Of a stretch of DNA of 64,000 bases, positions 45,439 through 53,586 are shown in pieces. Every line of letters starts with the position of its first letter. Position 1 is the first letter of the stretch. Under the pieces are notes generated by a model. It saw nothing but the letters and a program-made list of their open reading frames with translations, was not told the DNA's origin and made no database searches. Source of the stretch: SB25 sp050180705 (GTDB taxonomy: Bacteria; Bacteroidota; Bacteroidia; Bacteroidales; Tenuifilaceae); contig JBFXDX010000015.1 of NCBI GenBank assembly GCA_050180705.1, positions 1 to 64,000 on the forward strand, read 5' to 3'. Both the position numbers and the translations under genes were made by a program.

Positions 45439-47244
45439 TTACTCTTTTGTTCCTCGAACCTCGACATTTTTTGCATGCCCGTATATTTCTTCAAGGATGT
45501 TATTATAGGTTTCGTATATAACCTTTCGTTTTAGTTTTAAGGTTGGTGAAAGTTCGCCTGTTTGCGGACTCCATTGTTCAGCAACTAGCCTGTAACGCTT
45601 AATTTGCTCATAATCGCTAAGTTGTTTGTTGATAGTGCTGATTTCTTTTTGGTATCGGGCAATAACCTCTGGAAGTGTTATTAGTTCCTGATTGTTTTCG
45701 AAGTGAATTTTATGTCGGCTGCACCAGTCGTGCAGAAAACTGAAGTTTGGCGAAATTAGTGTACTTACAAACTTTTCGTTTTCGCCAACAATCATGCATT
45801 GCTCAATAAAGAATGATTCTTTGAATCTATTTTCAATAGACTGAGGTGCAACGTATTTCCCATTAGAGAGTTTAAAAATTTCCTTTTTTCTATCAGTAAT
45901 TGTCAAAAATTTTCCATCGGCAAGATATCCAATATCTCCAGTGTGAAACCATCCTTGCTCATCAATGGCACTTTTTGTGAGTTCTGGGGCCTTAAAGTAA
46001 CCTTTCATTAAGCTTGATCCTCGCATGAGTATCTCTCCATCCTCATCAATTTTAACTTCGACATTAGGTACAACAGGTCCAACAGAACCTATACGAGTAT
46101 TGCCCGGCTTTATTCCATAGTTAACTGCAATTACTGGTGATGTTTCGGTTAAACCGTAGCCTTCATAAACGGGAATCCCAGCAGCATGGAATATTCGCAT
46201 TAATCGAGGTTGTAGTGCAGCGCCTCCCGAAATAATGAATTTTAGTTCACCGCCAAGTCCTTTCTGCCATTTGCTGAACACCAACTTACGAGCAAAGTTA
46301 AGTTTGATGTTGTAGAACCAGTTATTGCCATCTTCTTTATATTTATAGCCTAGGTTAACTGCCCAGAAAAATATTTGTTTCTTGATTCCTCTAAGATCCT
46401 TACCTACCGAGATTATCTTATCGTAAGTTTTCTCCAGCATCCTCGGTACCGTGATGAACAGTTGAGGTTTAACTTCTTTAATGGTATCACCAATAGTTGC
46501 TAAACTTTCTGCATAATATATTGATACTCCTTTAGTTTGATAAAAATAGTTGACCATTCTTTCTAGTACATGGCTCAGAGGAAGAAAGCTTACGGCCTTT
46601 TCGCCGGGTGTAAGATGAAAGCATTCGGAACATGCTTCTACATTCGATAGAAAATTGTTATGAGAAAGCATGACTCCTTTCGAAACGCCTGTAGTTCCCG
46701 ATGTGTATATCATTGACACAATATCATCAGGTTTGATAGCGTTTTTTATTTTGAAAAGTTCATCAACGTATTCATGAGCTTGGCTTTTACCTTTTTCAGT
46801 GATTTCTTTCCAGTAAGGAATCTCCTTGTATTCTTGAAAACAGAATATTCCAAGAAAGTTAGATAAGTTCATTGTGAGTGGAAGTAACTTTTGGTATAGT
46901 CCTTTGTCTCCAACAAAAATTACCTTTACTTCGGAATGATTCAAAATATGCTTGTATTCATCTTGGCTTATTGTTGGATATATCGGAACATGCACCATGC
47001 CAGCCTGTGCAGTTGCCATATCCACAAAATTCCATTCTGGCCTGTTACCCGATATGGTTGCCACTTTATCGTCAGGTTTCAAACCCATCGCCATTAATCC
47101 ATAGCTAAGGTTATGAACTATTTGGGAATATTTTTCAAGAGTATATTCCTCCCAAGTCCCATTTGTTTTTATCGCAACTACAGGGCGATTGTCGTAGATT
47201 TCTTTACCTTTTTCAAGAATATCAAAAGTTCTAGTAATTGTCAT
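45439..47244 (-). CDS. Long-chain acyl-CoA synthetase (AMP-binding, FadD-like)
   Basis: The 601-residue protein is an adenylate-forming enzyme of the long-chain type. It carries the AMP-binding motif MIYTSGTTGVSKGVMLSHNN, then AVSFLPLSHVLERMV, the gate-like region with RMLEKTYDKI, GYGLTETSPVIAVN, the DGWFHTGDIG-like EQGWFHTGDIGYLADGKF, and TDRKKEIFKLSNGKYVAPQS. It activates fatty acids to acyl-CoA at the inner face of the membrane. Length about 600 with the long linker matches FadD15/plant LACS-like synthetases common in Bacteroidota. Gene order carB-then-ligase on the minus strand is separated by 250 bases, so it likely has its own promoter. Confidence 0.94.
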   Translation of the reverse strand: MTITRTFDILEKGKEIYDNRPVVAIKTNGTWEEYTLEKYSQIVHNLSYGLMAMGLKPDDKVATISGNRPEWNFVDMATAQAGMVHVPIYPTISQDEYKHILNHSEVKVIFVGDKGLYQKLLPLTMNLSNFLGIFCFQEYKEIPYWKEITEKGKSQAHEYVDELFKIKNAIKPDDIVSMIYTSGTTGVSKGVMLSHNNFLSNVEACSECFHLTPGEKAVSFLPLSHVLERMVNYFYQTKGVSIYYAESLATIGDTIKEVKPQLFITVPRMLEKTYDKIISVGKDLRGIKKQIFFWAVNLGYKYKEDGNNWFYNIKLNFARKLVFSKWQKGLGGELKFIISGGAALQPRLMRIFHAAGIPVYEGYGLTETSPVIAVNYGIKPGNTRIGSVGPVVPNVEVKIDEDGEILMRGSSLMKGYFKAPELTKSAIDEQGWFHTGDIGYLADGKFLTITDRKKEIFKLSNGKYVAPQSIENRFKESFFIEQCMIVGENEKFVSTLISPNFSFLHDWCSRHKIHFENNQELITLPEVIARYQKEISTINKQLSDYEQIKRYRLVAEQWSPQTGELSPTLKLKRKVIYETYNNILEEIYGHAKNVEVRGTKE

Positions 47245-47330
47245 TTTACTAAAGAATCTGTTAATAATTAGGTTAGTTCTTTTGAATCACAGAATCTGCC
47301 CGAATCAGTGATTTCAATCCCAAAATCCGA

Positions 47331-47364
47331 CAAATATAAAACAATATTTATGAAAATTGTCAAT
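47331..47364 (-). promoter_or_regulatory. Candidate promoter of the acyl-CoA synthetase gene
   Basis: On the minus strand TATATTTG (plus 47331-47338) matches TAnnTTTG exactly, with ATTG (47361-47364) about 22 bases upstream. The leader would be about 80 bases long. Weak to moderate support. Confidence 0.35.
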
Positions 47365-47438
47365 CATTGCTTGAACGTATGTTTTATTTTCGGGATTAAT
47401 ATAAATTCAGATGACAATTACGATATATTTATTGATGA

Positions 47439-47483
47439 CTATTGGGCTGTAAGCGAAAATTGTATAGATATACAGTCCAATAG
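47439..47483. repeat. 13-bp inverted repeat at the carB 3' end
   Basis: CTATTGGGCTGTA (47439-47451) pairs with TACAGTCCAATAG (47471-47483) with one G-T wobble, loop of 19 bases. It starts 11 bases past the carB stop. No T-run follows on the minus strand, so it may be an mRNA-end structure rather than a classical terminator. Confidence 0.6.
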
Positions 47484-47493
47484 CCAAATCTTT

Positions 47494-50400
47494 TTATCCT
47501 TCAAAGTGTTCTTTCCAACTCATAAGTTCAAGATCTTCAATTTTTTTGTTGCTTATTGCGGTTAGAAAAGCAGCAGCAAGTCTTGCATTGGTAATTAATG
47601 GTACATTATAGTCTATCGCTGCACGACGAATCGAGTAGTCGTTATCGAGTTCCTTGCGCGATAGGTTTTTTGGTACGTTTATCACCATTTCAACCTGTCT
47701 GCTTTTTATTAATTCAACGCTGTTTGGTGAGTCTGCTTCATCGGGCCAAGCAACAGGTATGGCGTTTACTCCATTATCCTTAAGGAATGCTGCTGTACCT
47801 TTAGTTGCATATATGGTGAAATCTTGTTGTTGTAGTAGAAGTAATGGTTCTACCAGTGCAATTTTCGATCTTAAAGGACCTGAAGAGACCAGTATGCTTT
47901 TGTTTGGAATTCGGTATCCAACAGAAAGCATCGCTTTAATCATTGCATCGTCGAAATCGATACCCAAGCATCCAACCTCGCCAGTGGAGGCCATTTCCAC
48001 GCCGAGTATTGGATCGGCCTTGGATAGTCGGCTGAACGAGAACTGCGATGCCTTTATACCAACGTGGTCAATCTCAAACATCGATGGTGGAAGGGTGTTT
48101 GGCATTCTGCCAAGCATATAGCCAGTGGCAGTTTCAATAAAGTTGTAATCGAGCACTTTCGATACGAATGGAAAACTTCGGCTGGCTCTAAGGTTGCACT
48201 CAATCACCTTTATATCGTTGTTCTTAGCAAGCAGCTGCATATTGAATGGCCCTGTGATTTTTAGTTCGCGGGCTATTTCCTTGGCTATCTTTCTAATTCG
48301 GCGAATAGTTTCGAAGTATAGTTTCTGCGGCGGGAAAACAAGTGTGGCATCGCCTGAGTGAACCCCAGCAAACTCCACATGTTCCGAAATTGCATCGAAC
48401 ATAACCTCGCCATTGTTGGCTACAGCATCGTACTCAATTTCCTTGGCCCCCTCAATAAACTCGCTAACCACAACTGGATGCGTTTTGGATACGTTGGCGG
48501 CAAGTTTAAGGTAATCCCTTAGTTCATCGGCGTTGGATACAACATTCATTGCAGAGCCCGACAGAACATAGGAGGGACGAATAAGTACAGGGTAGCCAAC
48601 CTCATCAACAAAATGTTCAACCTCCTCGAAGGTTGAAAGTTGTTTCCAGCGTGGTTGATCAATCTCTAAGCGGTCTAACATCTCGGAGAATTTTTGTCTA
48701 TCCTCGGCTTTGTCAATGGAATCGGGCGAAGTTCCTAGTATTTTAACTCCAGCCTGGTGTAGTCGCATTGCTAAGTTGTTGGGAATCTGCCCACCAACCG
48801 AAACAATCACTCCTATAGGTTCTTCCATATCAACAATGTCTAAAACCCGCTCAAACGTTAACTCGTCGAAGTAAAGTCGGTCGCACATATCGTAATCGGT
48901 GCTGACCGTTTCGGGGTTGTAGTTTATCATCACCGATTTGTAGCCAAGTTTGCGAATCTCGTTTACCGCGCTTACAGTGCACCAGTCGAACTCAACCGAG
49001 CTGCCAATGCGGTATGCCCCAGAGCCAAGTACTATTACAGTTTTATCCTTGCTGTTATGGTTGATATCGTTCTCAATTCCGTGGTAAGTTGCATACAGGT
49101 AGGCCGTTTCCGATGGATACTCGGCTGCAAGTGTATCAATTTGCTTGATGGAAGGATGTATACCAACATTTTTACGATGATTCCTTACTTTTATTTGGTA
49201 TTGCTCAATTTCTTTTGGCTCAGGGTTGAATATTAGTCGGGCAATTTGAAAGTCCGAAAAACCTTTCTTTTTTGCATCGAGCAAAAGATCGTAATCCATC
49301 TCGTCCAAAGATTTCATCGTTTCAATCTGATTCTTCATTGAGATGATATTCTGCATCTTATAAAGGAACCAGATATCAATTTTTGTCAACTCGTGAATTT
49401 TCTCAATTGTCCAGCCTTTTTCCAGCGCTTCGGCAATTGCAAAAATCCGTTGGTCGGTAGGGTGGGTAAGGGCTTCCTCCAAATTTGGGAAACTCAACTT
49501 TGGGTTAGCCACTAAGCCGTGCATTCCCTGCCCAATCATTCGGAGCCCTTTTTGTATGGCCTCCTCGAATGTGCGGCCTATTGCCATAACCTCGCCCACG
49601 CTTTTCATCGATGAGCCAATTTCGCGGGTTACACCTTGGAATTTATTCAAATCCCAGCGAGGGATTTTTACAACGATGTAATCGAGCGCTGGTTCAAAGC
49701 AGGCGGTTGTGGTTTGTGTTACCGAGTTTTTAAGTTGATGCAATCCATAGCCCAAGCCTAATTTTGCTGCCACAAAGGCAAGCGGATAGCCAGTGGCTTT
49801 GGATGCCAGTGCAGATGAGCGCGAAAGACGTGCGTTTACCTCAATTACCCTGTAATCCTCACTGTTGGGGTCGAATGCGTACTGAACGTTGCACTCGCCA
49901 ACTACGCCCAAATGGCGGATGATTTTTATTGATAGCGCACGTAATTTATGGTACTCGGAGTTGGTCAGTGTTTGCGATGGTGCCACTACAATACTCTCGC
50001 CTGTATGGATTCCAAGTGGGTCGAAGTTCTCCATATTACAAACCGTGATGCAGTTGTCGAACCTATCGCGCACAACCTCGTACTCAACCTCTTTCCATCC
50101 TTTAAGCGATTCCTCCACCAGAATTTGCGGAGCGTATGCAAATGCATTTACTGCAAGAGTTCTCAGCTCATCCTCGTTGGAGCAGAATCCACTTCCTTGT
50201 CCGCCCAGTGTGAATGCAGCCCTTATAATTAACGGAAAACCAATCTTCCTTGCGGCATTCAGTGCTTCGTCAACACTATCAACCGCAATGCTTTTAGGTG
50301 TTTTTACATCTATCTCAAGCAGTTTGTTGGCGAATAGTTCTCTATCCTCGGTATTGATAATTGTTTCAACAGGGGTGCCTAGCACCTGAATGTTATGCTT

Positions 50401-50721
50401 TGCAAGTATTCCGCTTTTGTAGAGTTGTGTTCCGCAGTTCAGCGCGGTTTGCCCGCCAAACGAGAGGAAAATGCCATCGGGGTGTTCCTTTTCAATTACT
50501 TTCTCCACAAAGTACGGGGTAACTGGCAGGAAGTAAACCTTATCGGCTATTCCTTTGCTTGTTTGAACTGTTGCAATGTTTGGGTTGATAAGGATTGTGC
50601 TTATTCCTTCCTCCTTTAGTGCCTTTAAAGCCTGCGAGCCGCTGTAATCGAATTCGCCTGCTTCGCCTATTTTCAGTGCACCTGAGCCTAAAACTAGGAC
50701 TTTCTTATATTGATTTTTCAT
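47494..50721 (-). CDS. carB: Carbamoyl-phosphate synthase large subunit
   Basis: The 1075-residue protein has the duplicated ATP-grasp structure of CarB. The first synthetase half begins KKVLVLGSGALKIGEAGEFD, with FLSFGGQTALNCG and VIEVNARLSRSSALASKATG. The second begins TVIVLGSGAYRIGSSVEFDW, with VGGQIPNNLAMRLHQAGVKI and VIECNLRASRSFPFVSKVLD. Between them is the oligomerization domain, and an MGS-like allosteric domain (about 935-1075) ends the chain. It makes carbamoyl phosphate from bicarbonate, ammonia and two ATP for pyrimidine and arginine synthesis. It follows carA by 54 bases with a small heptamer repeat before the start. Confidence 0.97.
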   Translation of the reverse strand: MKNQYKKVLVLGSGALKIGEAGEFDYSGSQALKALKEEGISTILINPNIATVQTSKGIADKVYFLPVTPYFVEKVIEKEHPDGIFLSFGGQTALNCGTQLYKSGILAKHNIQVLGTPVETIINTEDRELFANKLLEIDVKTPKSIAVDSVDEALNAARKIGFPLIIRAAFTLGGQGSGFCSNEDELRTLAVNAFAYAPQILVEESLKGWKEVEYEVVRDRFDNCITVCNMENFDPLGIHTGESIVVAPSQTLTNSEYHKLRALSIKIIRHLGVVGECNVQYAFDPNSEDYRVIEVNARLSRSSALASKATGYPLAFVAAKLGLGYGLHQLKNSVTQTTTACFEPALDYIVVKIPRWDLNKFQGVTREIGSSMKSVGEVMAIGRTFEEAIQKGLRMIGQGMHGLVANPKLSFPNLEEALTHPTDQRIFAIAEALEKGWTIEKIHELTKIDIWFLYKMQNIISMKNQIETMKSLDEMDYDLLLDAKKKGFSDFQIARLIFNPEPKEIEQYQIKVRNHRKNVGIHPSIKQIDTLAAEYPSETAYLYATYHGIENDINHNSKDKTVIVLGSGAYRIGSSVEFDWCTVSAVNEIRKLGYKSVMINYNPETVSTDYDMCDRLYFDELTFERVLDIVDMEEPIGVIVSVGGQIPNNLAMRLHQAGVKILGTSPDSIDKAEDRQKFSEMLDRLEIDQPRWKQLSTFEEVEHFVDEVGYPVLIRPSYVLSGSAMNVVSNADELRDYLKLAANVSKTHPVVVSEFIEGAKEIEYDAVANNGEVMFDAISEHVEFAGVHSGDATLVFPPQKLYFETIRRIRKIAKEIARELKITGPFNMQLLAKNNDIKVIECNLRASRSFPFVSKVLDYNFIETATGYMLGRMPNTLPPSMFEIDHVGIKASQFSFSRLSKADPILGVEMASTGEVGCLGIDFDDAMIKAMLSVGYRIPNKSILVSSGPLRSKIALVEPLLLLQQQDFTIYATKGTAAFLKDNGVNAIPVAWPDEADSPNSVELIKSRQVEMVINVPKNLSRKELDNDYSIRRAAIDYNVPLITNARLAAAFLTAISNKKIEDLELMSWKEHFEG

Positions 50722-50726
50722 TATTC

Positions 50727-50754
50727 GTTAAAGGTTAAAGGTTAAACGTTAAAA
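50727..50754. repeat. Tandem heptamer repeat before carB
   Basis: Four head-to-tail 7-base units, GTTAAAG, GTTAAAG, GTTAAAC, GTTAAAA, end six bases upstream of the carB start codon. They lie in the carA-carB gap, in the place of a ribosome-binding site (CTTTAAC on the coding strand). Copy-number change would move the carB start relative to carA. Confidence 0.75.
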
Positions 50755-50775
50755 GATTGATTTTCATTCTATCTT

Positions 50776-51858
50776 CTAAATTCTAGTTTCTGATTTTTCT
50801 ATCATCCTAATAAACTCGTCAAACAAGAACTCGGTGTCGTTAGGTCCGCCCGAAGCTTCTGGGTGAAACTGTGCTGCGAAAATTGGTTTGGTCTTATGCT
50901 TAATTCCTTCACAGGTGCCATCGTTGGCGTTCTCGAAGAGAATTTCCCAGTCGTTGGGTAGTGTAGTGGTGTCTACCGCAAACCCGTGATTCTGCGATGT
51001 GATAAAGCATCGGTTTGTACCTTTTAGTATTACAGGCTGATTGTGGCTTCGGTGTCCGTAAGGAAGTTTGTAGGTGTCGGCTCCCGATGCTAAGGCTAGC
51101 AGTTGGTTTCCTAAGCATATGCCCATTATGGGTTTGTCAATTGCCATTGCCTTTTTTAGGTGACTAATTGTTTTGACGTTCATTTTTGGATCACCGGGGC
51201 CGTTGGAGATAAAGAGCCCGTCATAATCCTCGGTTGTAAAGTCGTAGTCGTATGGAACGCGAACTATTGTTGTGTCCCTATTCAGAAGACACCTTATTAT
51301 ATTGTTTTTTACACCGCAATCGACCAGGACAATCTTGTGCTTACCGTTTCCGTAGGTAGTTTTTTGCTTTATTGATACCTGATCAACCAAGTTTTGCTTG
51401 TTGGGGTCGATCCATTTCACGTCGTTATCAATAATTATTTTCCCAAGCATACAGCCGTGTTCACGGATTTTCTTTGTCAACGCTCTGGTATCGAGCCCCG
51501 ATATTGCAGGAATTTTATGCTCTATAAGCCAATCCGATAGACTTTTGCTGGCATTCCAGTGGCTATAGGTTTCGCTATACTCTGTTACAACCAGCCCGGA
51601 TATGTGAATTTTGTCTGATTCCCAGAATCGTTGAACGTTTCCATCGCTAACATTGTCAGGAACACCGTAATTGCCAATCAGAGGGTATGTAGCAACCAGT
51701 ATTTGGCCTCGGTACGATGGATCGGTCAAACTCTCGGGGTAACCGTTCATGGCTGTATTAAAAACCGCTTCACCCGCAGAACTTCCGTGATATCCGAATG
51801 AGTAGCCAACATGTTCGCTACCATCCTCCAGTACCAGTTTTGCCTTAATTTTCTCCAT
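50776..51858 (-). CDS. carA: Carbamoyl-phosphate synthase small subunit (glutamine amidotransferase)
   Basis: The 360-residue protein has the N-terminal CarA domain (KLVLEDGSEHVGYSFGYHGS, AVFNTAMNGYPESLTDPSY) and a C-terminal class I glutamine amidotransferase domain. The amidotransferase triad is visible: Cys in IMGICLGNQLLALASG (about residue 248), and His and Glu in AAQFHPEASGGP. GLFISNGPGDPKM is the preceding loop. It releases ammonia from glutamine for CarB. It is the first cistron of carAB and is preceded by an unusual leader with an ORF and two terminators. Confidence 0.96.
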   Translation of the reverse strand: MEKIKAKLVLEDGSEHVGYSFGYHGSSAGEAVFNTAMNGYPESLTDPSYRGQILVATYPLIGNYGVPDNVSDGNVQRFWESDKIHISGLVVTEYSETYSHWNASKSLSDWLIEHKIPAISGLDTRALTKKIREHGCMLGKIIIDNDVKWIDPNKQNLVDQVSIKQKTTYGNGKHKIVLVDCGVKNNIIRCLLNRDTTIVRVPYDYDFTTEDYDGLFISNGPGDPKMNVKTISHLKKAMAIDKPIMGICLGNQLLALASGADTYKLPYGHRSHNQPVILKGTNRCFITSQNHGFAVDTTTLPNDWEILFENANDGTCEGIKHKTKPIFAAQFHPEASGGPNDTEFLFDEFIRMIEKSETRI

Positions 51859-51870
51859 TGTTATACTATG

Positions 51871-52065
51871 TTAGGTAAGATAAAAAAAGGGTTGATGACA
51901 ATCAACCCCAATATGATTGATTACTGTATAATAATCAGATAAAGGGCCTAGATAGGCAAAAAAAAAGTCTGCCATTAAAGGCAGACCTTTATAATATTTT
52001 AATGATAATGATCCTTCGAATCCAGTGTGTTTGTTACTTAGTAATATTTTCTCAATCTGAGGCAT
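51871..52065 (-). CDS. Putative leader peptide ORF of carAB (64 codons)
   Basis: The frame starts about 13 bases after the predicted transcription start, runs through both intrinsic terminators and stops 12 bases before the carA ATG. The start is MPQIEKILLSNKHTGFEGSL. The T-run of the first terminator is read as FFF, and that of the second as part of PFFYLT before TAA. The product resembles no protein and would matter only as a translated leader. The layout is that of the pyrBI leader in enterobacteria, where ribosome-polymerase coupling at U-runs makes the terminator respond to UTP. An alternative reading is a chance ORF in an untranslated leader. Codon use cannot settle this. Confidence 0.4.
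   Translation of the reverse strand: MPQIEKILLSNKHTGFEGSLSLKYYKGLPLMADFFFAYLGPLSDYYTVINHIGVDCHQPFFYLT
51882..51908 (-). terminator. Intrinsic terminator immediately upstream of carA (attenuator candidate)
   Basis: On the minus strand an 8-bp perfect stem, GGGTTGAT with ATCAACCC on the two arms (plus 51889-51896 and 51901-51908), loop of four bases, is followed by seven T (plus 51882-51888). It ends 23 bases before the carA start codon and lies downstream of the candidate carA promoter, so it must be passed for carAB to be transcribed. Confidence 0.85.
51958..51986 (-). terminator. Intrinsic terminator in the carA leader (or end of truA)
   Basis: A perfect 7-bp stem, GTCTGCC and GGCAGAC (plus 51967-51973 and 51980-51986), loop of six, is followed on the minus strand by nine T (plus 51958-51966). 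It can end truA readthrough and, lying after the candidate carA promoter, also act as the first of two tandem attenuators. Confidence 0.88.
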
Positions 52066-52084
52066 CGGCAGTTTTGTTTCGGCA

Positions 52085-52117
52085 CAAAGATAACGATGAT
52101 TTTTGTTTTGTGGAAAA
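52085..52117 (-). promoter_or_regulatory. Candidate carA promoter
   Basis: On the minus strand TATCTTTG (plus 52085-52092) matches TAnnTTTG exactly, with TTTT (52114-52117), one base off TTTG, 21 bases upstream. Transcription would start near 52078, about 13 bases before the leader ORF and about 220 bases before carA, thus upstream of both terminators. Confidence 0.6.
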
Positions 52118-52136
52118 TTTTTCTAAATAAATCTTG

Positions 52137-52994
52137 TTAAATTTTTATCCAACCCGAATTGAGGTTTACTTCGAATACTGATGCAAATTCGGGTCTTTGA
52201 GGAATATTTATAAAGGGATATGTAATTTTTGTAAGGTAAAGCCCTTGTGGGTAAGCAATGGTAATTTCGCTTGGCCTAATTTTACCAGAAAGTATTCCCT
52301 CAAATTCTTCGATTGAAAGTCTGCCTATGCCAATATCTAATAACCTTTTAACAATAATCCGAATCATTCCTTTAGTGAATCTATCAGCAGTGATTTGAAA
52401 TCTAAGTCTTTCTGCATTTGGGCTGGCAAACAGGTCCACCGAGTTAACATTGCAGATATTGCTATCGTTCTTTAGAGGTGTTTTGCAGAATAACGAGTAA
52501 TCGGTGTACTGTGGAATCAAGTCCATTGCTTTGCTCATTAGTTCAAGATTTAGGTTTGATTCCTCGTATAGGACACTTAAACCTTTTAGAAATGGGTTTT
52601 TGTGCGTATGCACAAAGTAGTTGTAGGTTCGCTCTACCGCATCGAACTGGGCATGGGGATAACCTTCCATTGGGATTATATCGAAAATGGCTATATCGTC
52701 GGGTAGTGCTTTGTTTAGGCGAAACTTAATATTGGTATGGAGTGGTTCATAGTGATCGAAGTGAAAAAAATACTGCACTGCGTGCACCATAGCATCAGTG
52801 CGGCCACAACCTATGCAGGTTATGGTTTCTTTTAGCACGTCACTAAATTTATGCTGTAGAACTTCCTGTACAGTAATTACTCGGGCTTGCTTTTGCCAGC
52901 CTCTGTAGTTGTACCCGTTAAAACCAATATGAACAAAGTATCGCAATGCTGAATAATTTTGGGCAAAACTACGCAAACTAGGTTGGTTTTGCAA
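52137..52994 (-). CDS. truA: tRNA pseudouridine synthase A (divergent)
   Basis: The 285-residue protein has the TruA fold: YFVHIGFNGYNYRGWQKQ near the N-terminus, the catalytic motif CGRTDAMVHAVQYFFHFD with its Asp, then KALPDDIAIFD and ERTYNYFVHTHKNPF. It would convert U38-40 of tRNA anticodon arms. The motif has Met where the normal GRTDAGVHA has Gly next to the catalytic Asp, and the rest is only moderately like canonical TruA. It may therefore be a second, divergent copy. It lies upstream of carA on the same strand with its own gap. Confidence 0.88.
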   Translation of the reverse strand: MQNQPSLRSFAQNYSALRYFVHIGFNGYNYRGWQKQARVITVQEVLQHKFSDVLKETITCIGCGRTDAMVHAVQYFFHFDHYEPLHTNIKFRLNKALPDDIAIFDIIPMEGYPHAQFDAVERTYNYFVHTHKNPFLKGLSVLYEESNLNLELMSKAMDLIPQYTDYSLFCKTPLKNDSNICNVNSVDLFASPNAERLRFQITADRFTKGMIRIIVKRLLDIGIGRLSIEEFEGILSGKIRPSEITIAYPQGLYLTKITYPFINIPQRPEFASVFEVNLNSGWIKI

Positions 52995-53019
52995 TTGGTA
53001 AATACGCTTGCGGGTATTT

Positions 53020-53538
53020 CTATTTTATAATGGAATAAATCATTTCATCGCAAAACTCGCCGTTTTTAAAGCACGCTTTTTTTAGTGTGGCTTCATGCGA
53101 AAAAACCGCTTTCTCCAAAACCCTTTGCGATTTCTTGTTGAAACTGAATGGGCGGGCATAAATTCGTACAATATCGAAGGTGTGAAAACTGTAATCTACA
53201 ATCTGTTTTATGGCCTCAGGTATGATACCTTGCCCCCAGTATGGTTCTGCGAGCCAATATCCACATTCAGCCGATTTTCGATGAATGTCTGATTGAATAA
53301 ATATTCCAATAGAGCCACAGGCTTCTCCATTAATTTCGATGGCAAAGAGTGTATACGGTTCTTCGTTTTGAATGGCCATTGAAAGGAATCTTATTGCATC
53401 CTCTAAACCATAAGGATTTGGAAATGCATCGGTAAGGTTCTTTGCAATATTGGGATTGTTGGCGTATTTTGCAATACTCTCGGCATCAGATTCTCTAAAT
53501 GGGCGGAGGGTGAACTTAGTGTTATCCGTTTTTTTCAT
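53020..53538 (-). CDS. GNAT-family N-acetyltransferase (RimJ/RimL type)
   Basis: The 172-residue protein is a single GNAT domain of the ribosomal-protein acetyltransferase kind. It begins LRPFRESDAESIAKYANN, has GSIGIFIQSD and AECGYWLAEPYWGQGIIPEA, whose WGQG is the acetyl-CoA phosphate loop, and ends IYARPFSFNKKSQRVLEKA. Substrate unknown: it could be an N-terminal amine, a small molecule or an antibiotic. It is 25 bases upstream of truA on the same strand. Confidence 0.9.
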   Translation of the reverse strand: MKKTDNTKFTLRPFRESDAESIAKYANNPNIAKNLTDAFPNPYGLEDAIRFLSMAIQNEEPYTLFAIEINGEACGSIGIFIQSDIHRKSAECGYWLAEPYWGQGIIPEAIKQIVDYSFHTFDIVRIYARPFSFNKKSQRVLEKAVFSHEATLKKACFKNGEFCDEMIYSIIK

Positions 53539-53586
53539 AGATTAAATATCTTTAAACTTTGTTTTTGAAATATTTATGGATCATAA

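Noticed and set aside
47308..47565. Plus-strand frame of 85 codons downstream of carB
   Set aside because: Contains the carB 3' hairpin and overlaps the carB coding end; no family.
47654..48121. 155-codon frame antisense to carB
   Set aside because: Shadow of a conserved gene on the other strand.
49889..50389. 166-codon frame antisense to carB
   Set aside because: Shadow of the carB coding sequence, which is firmly identified.
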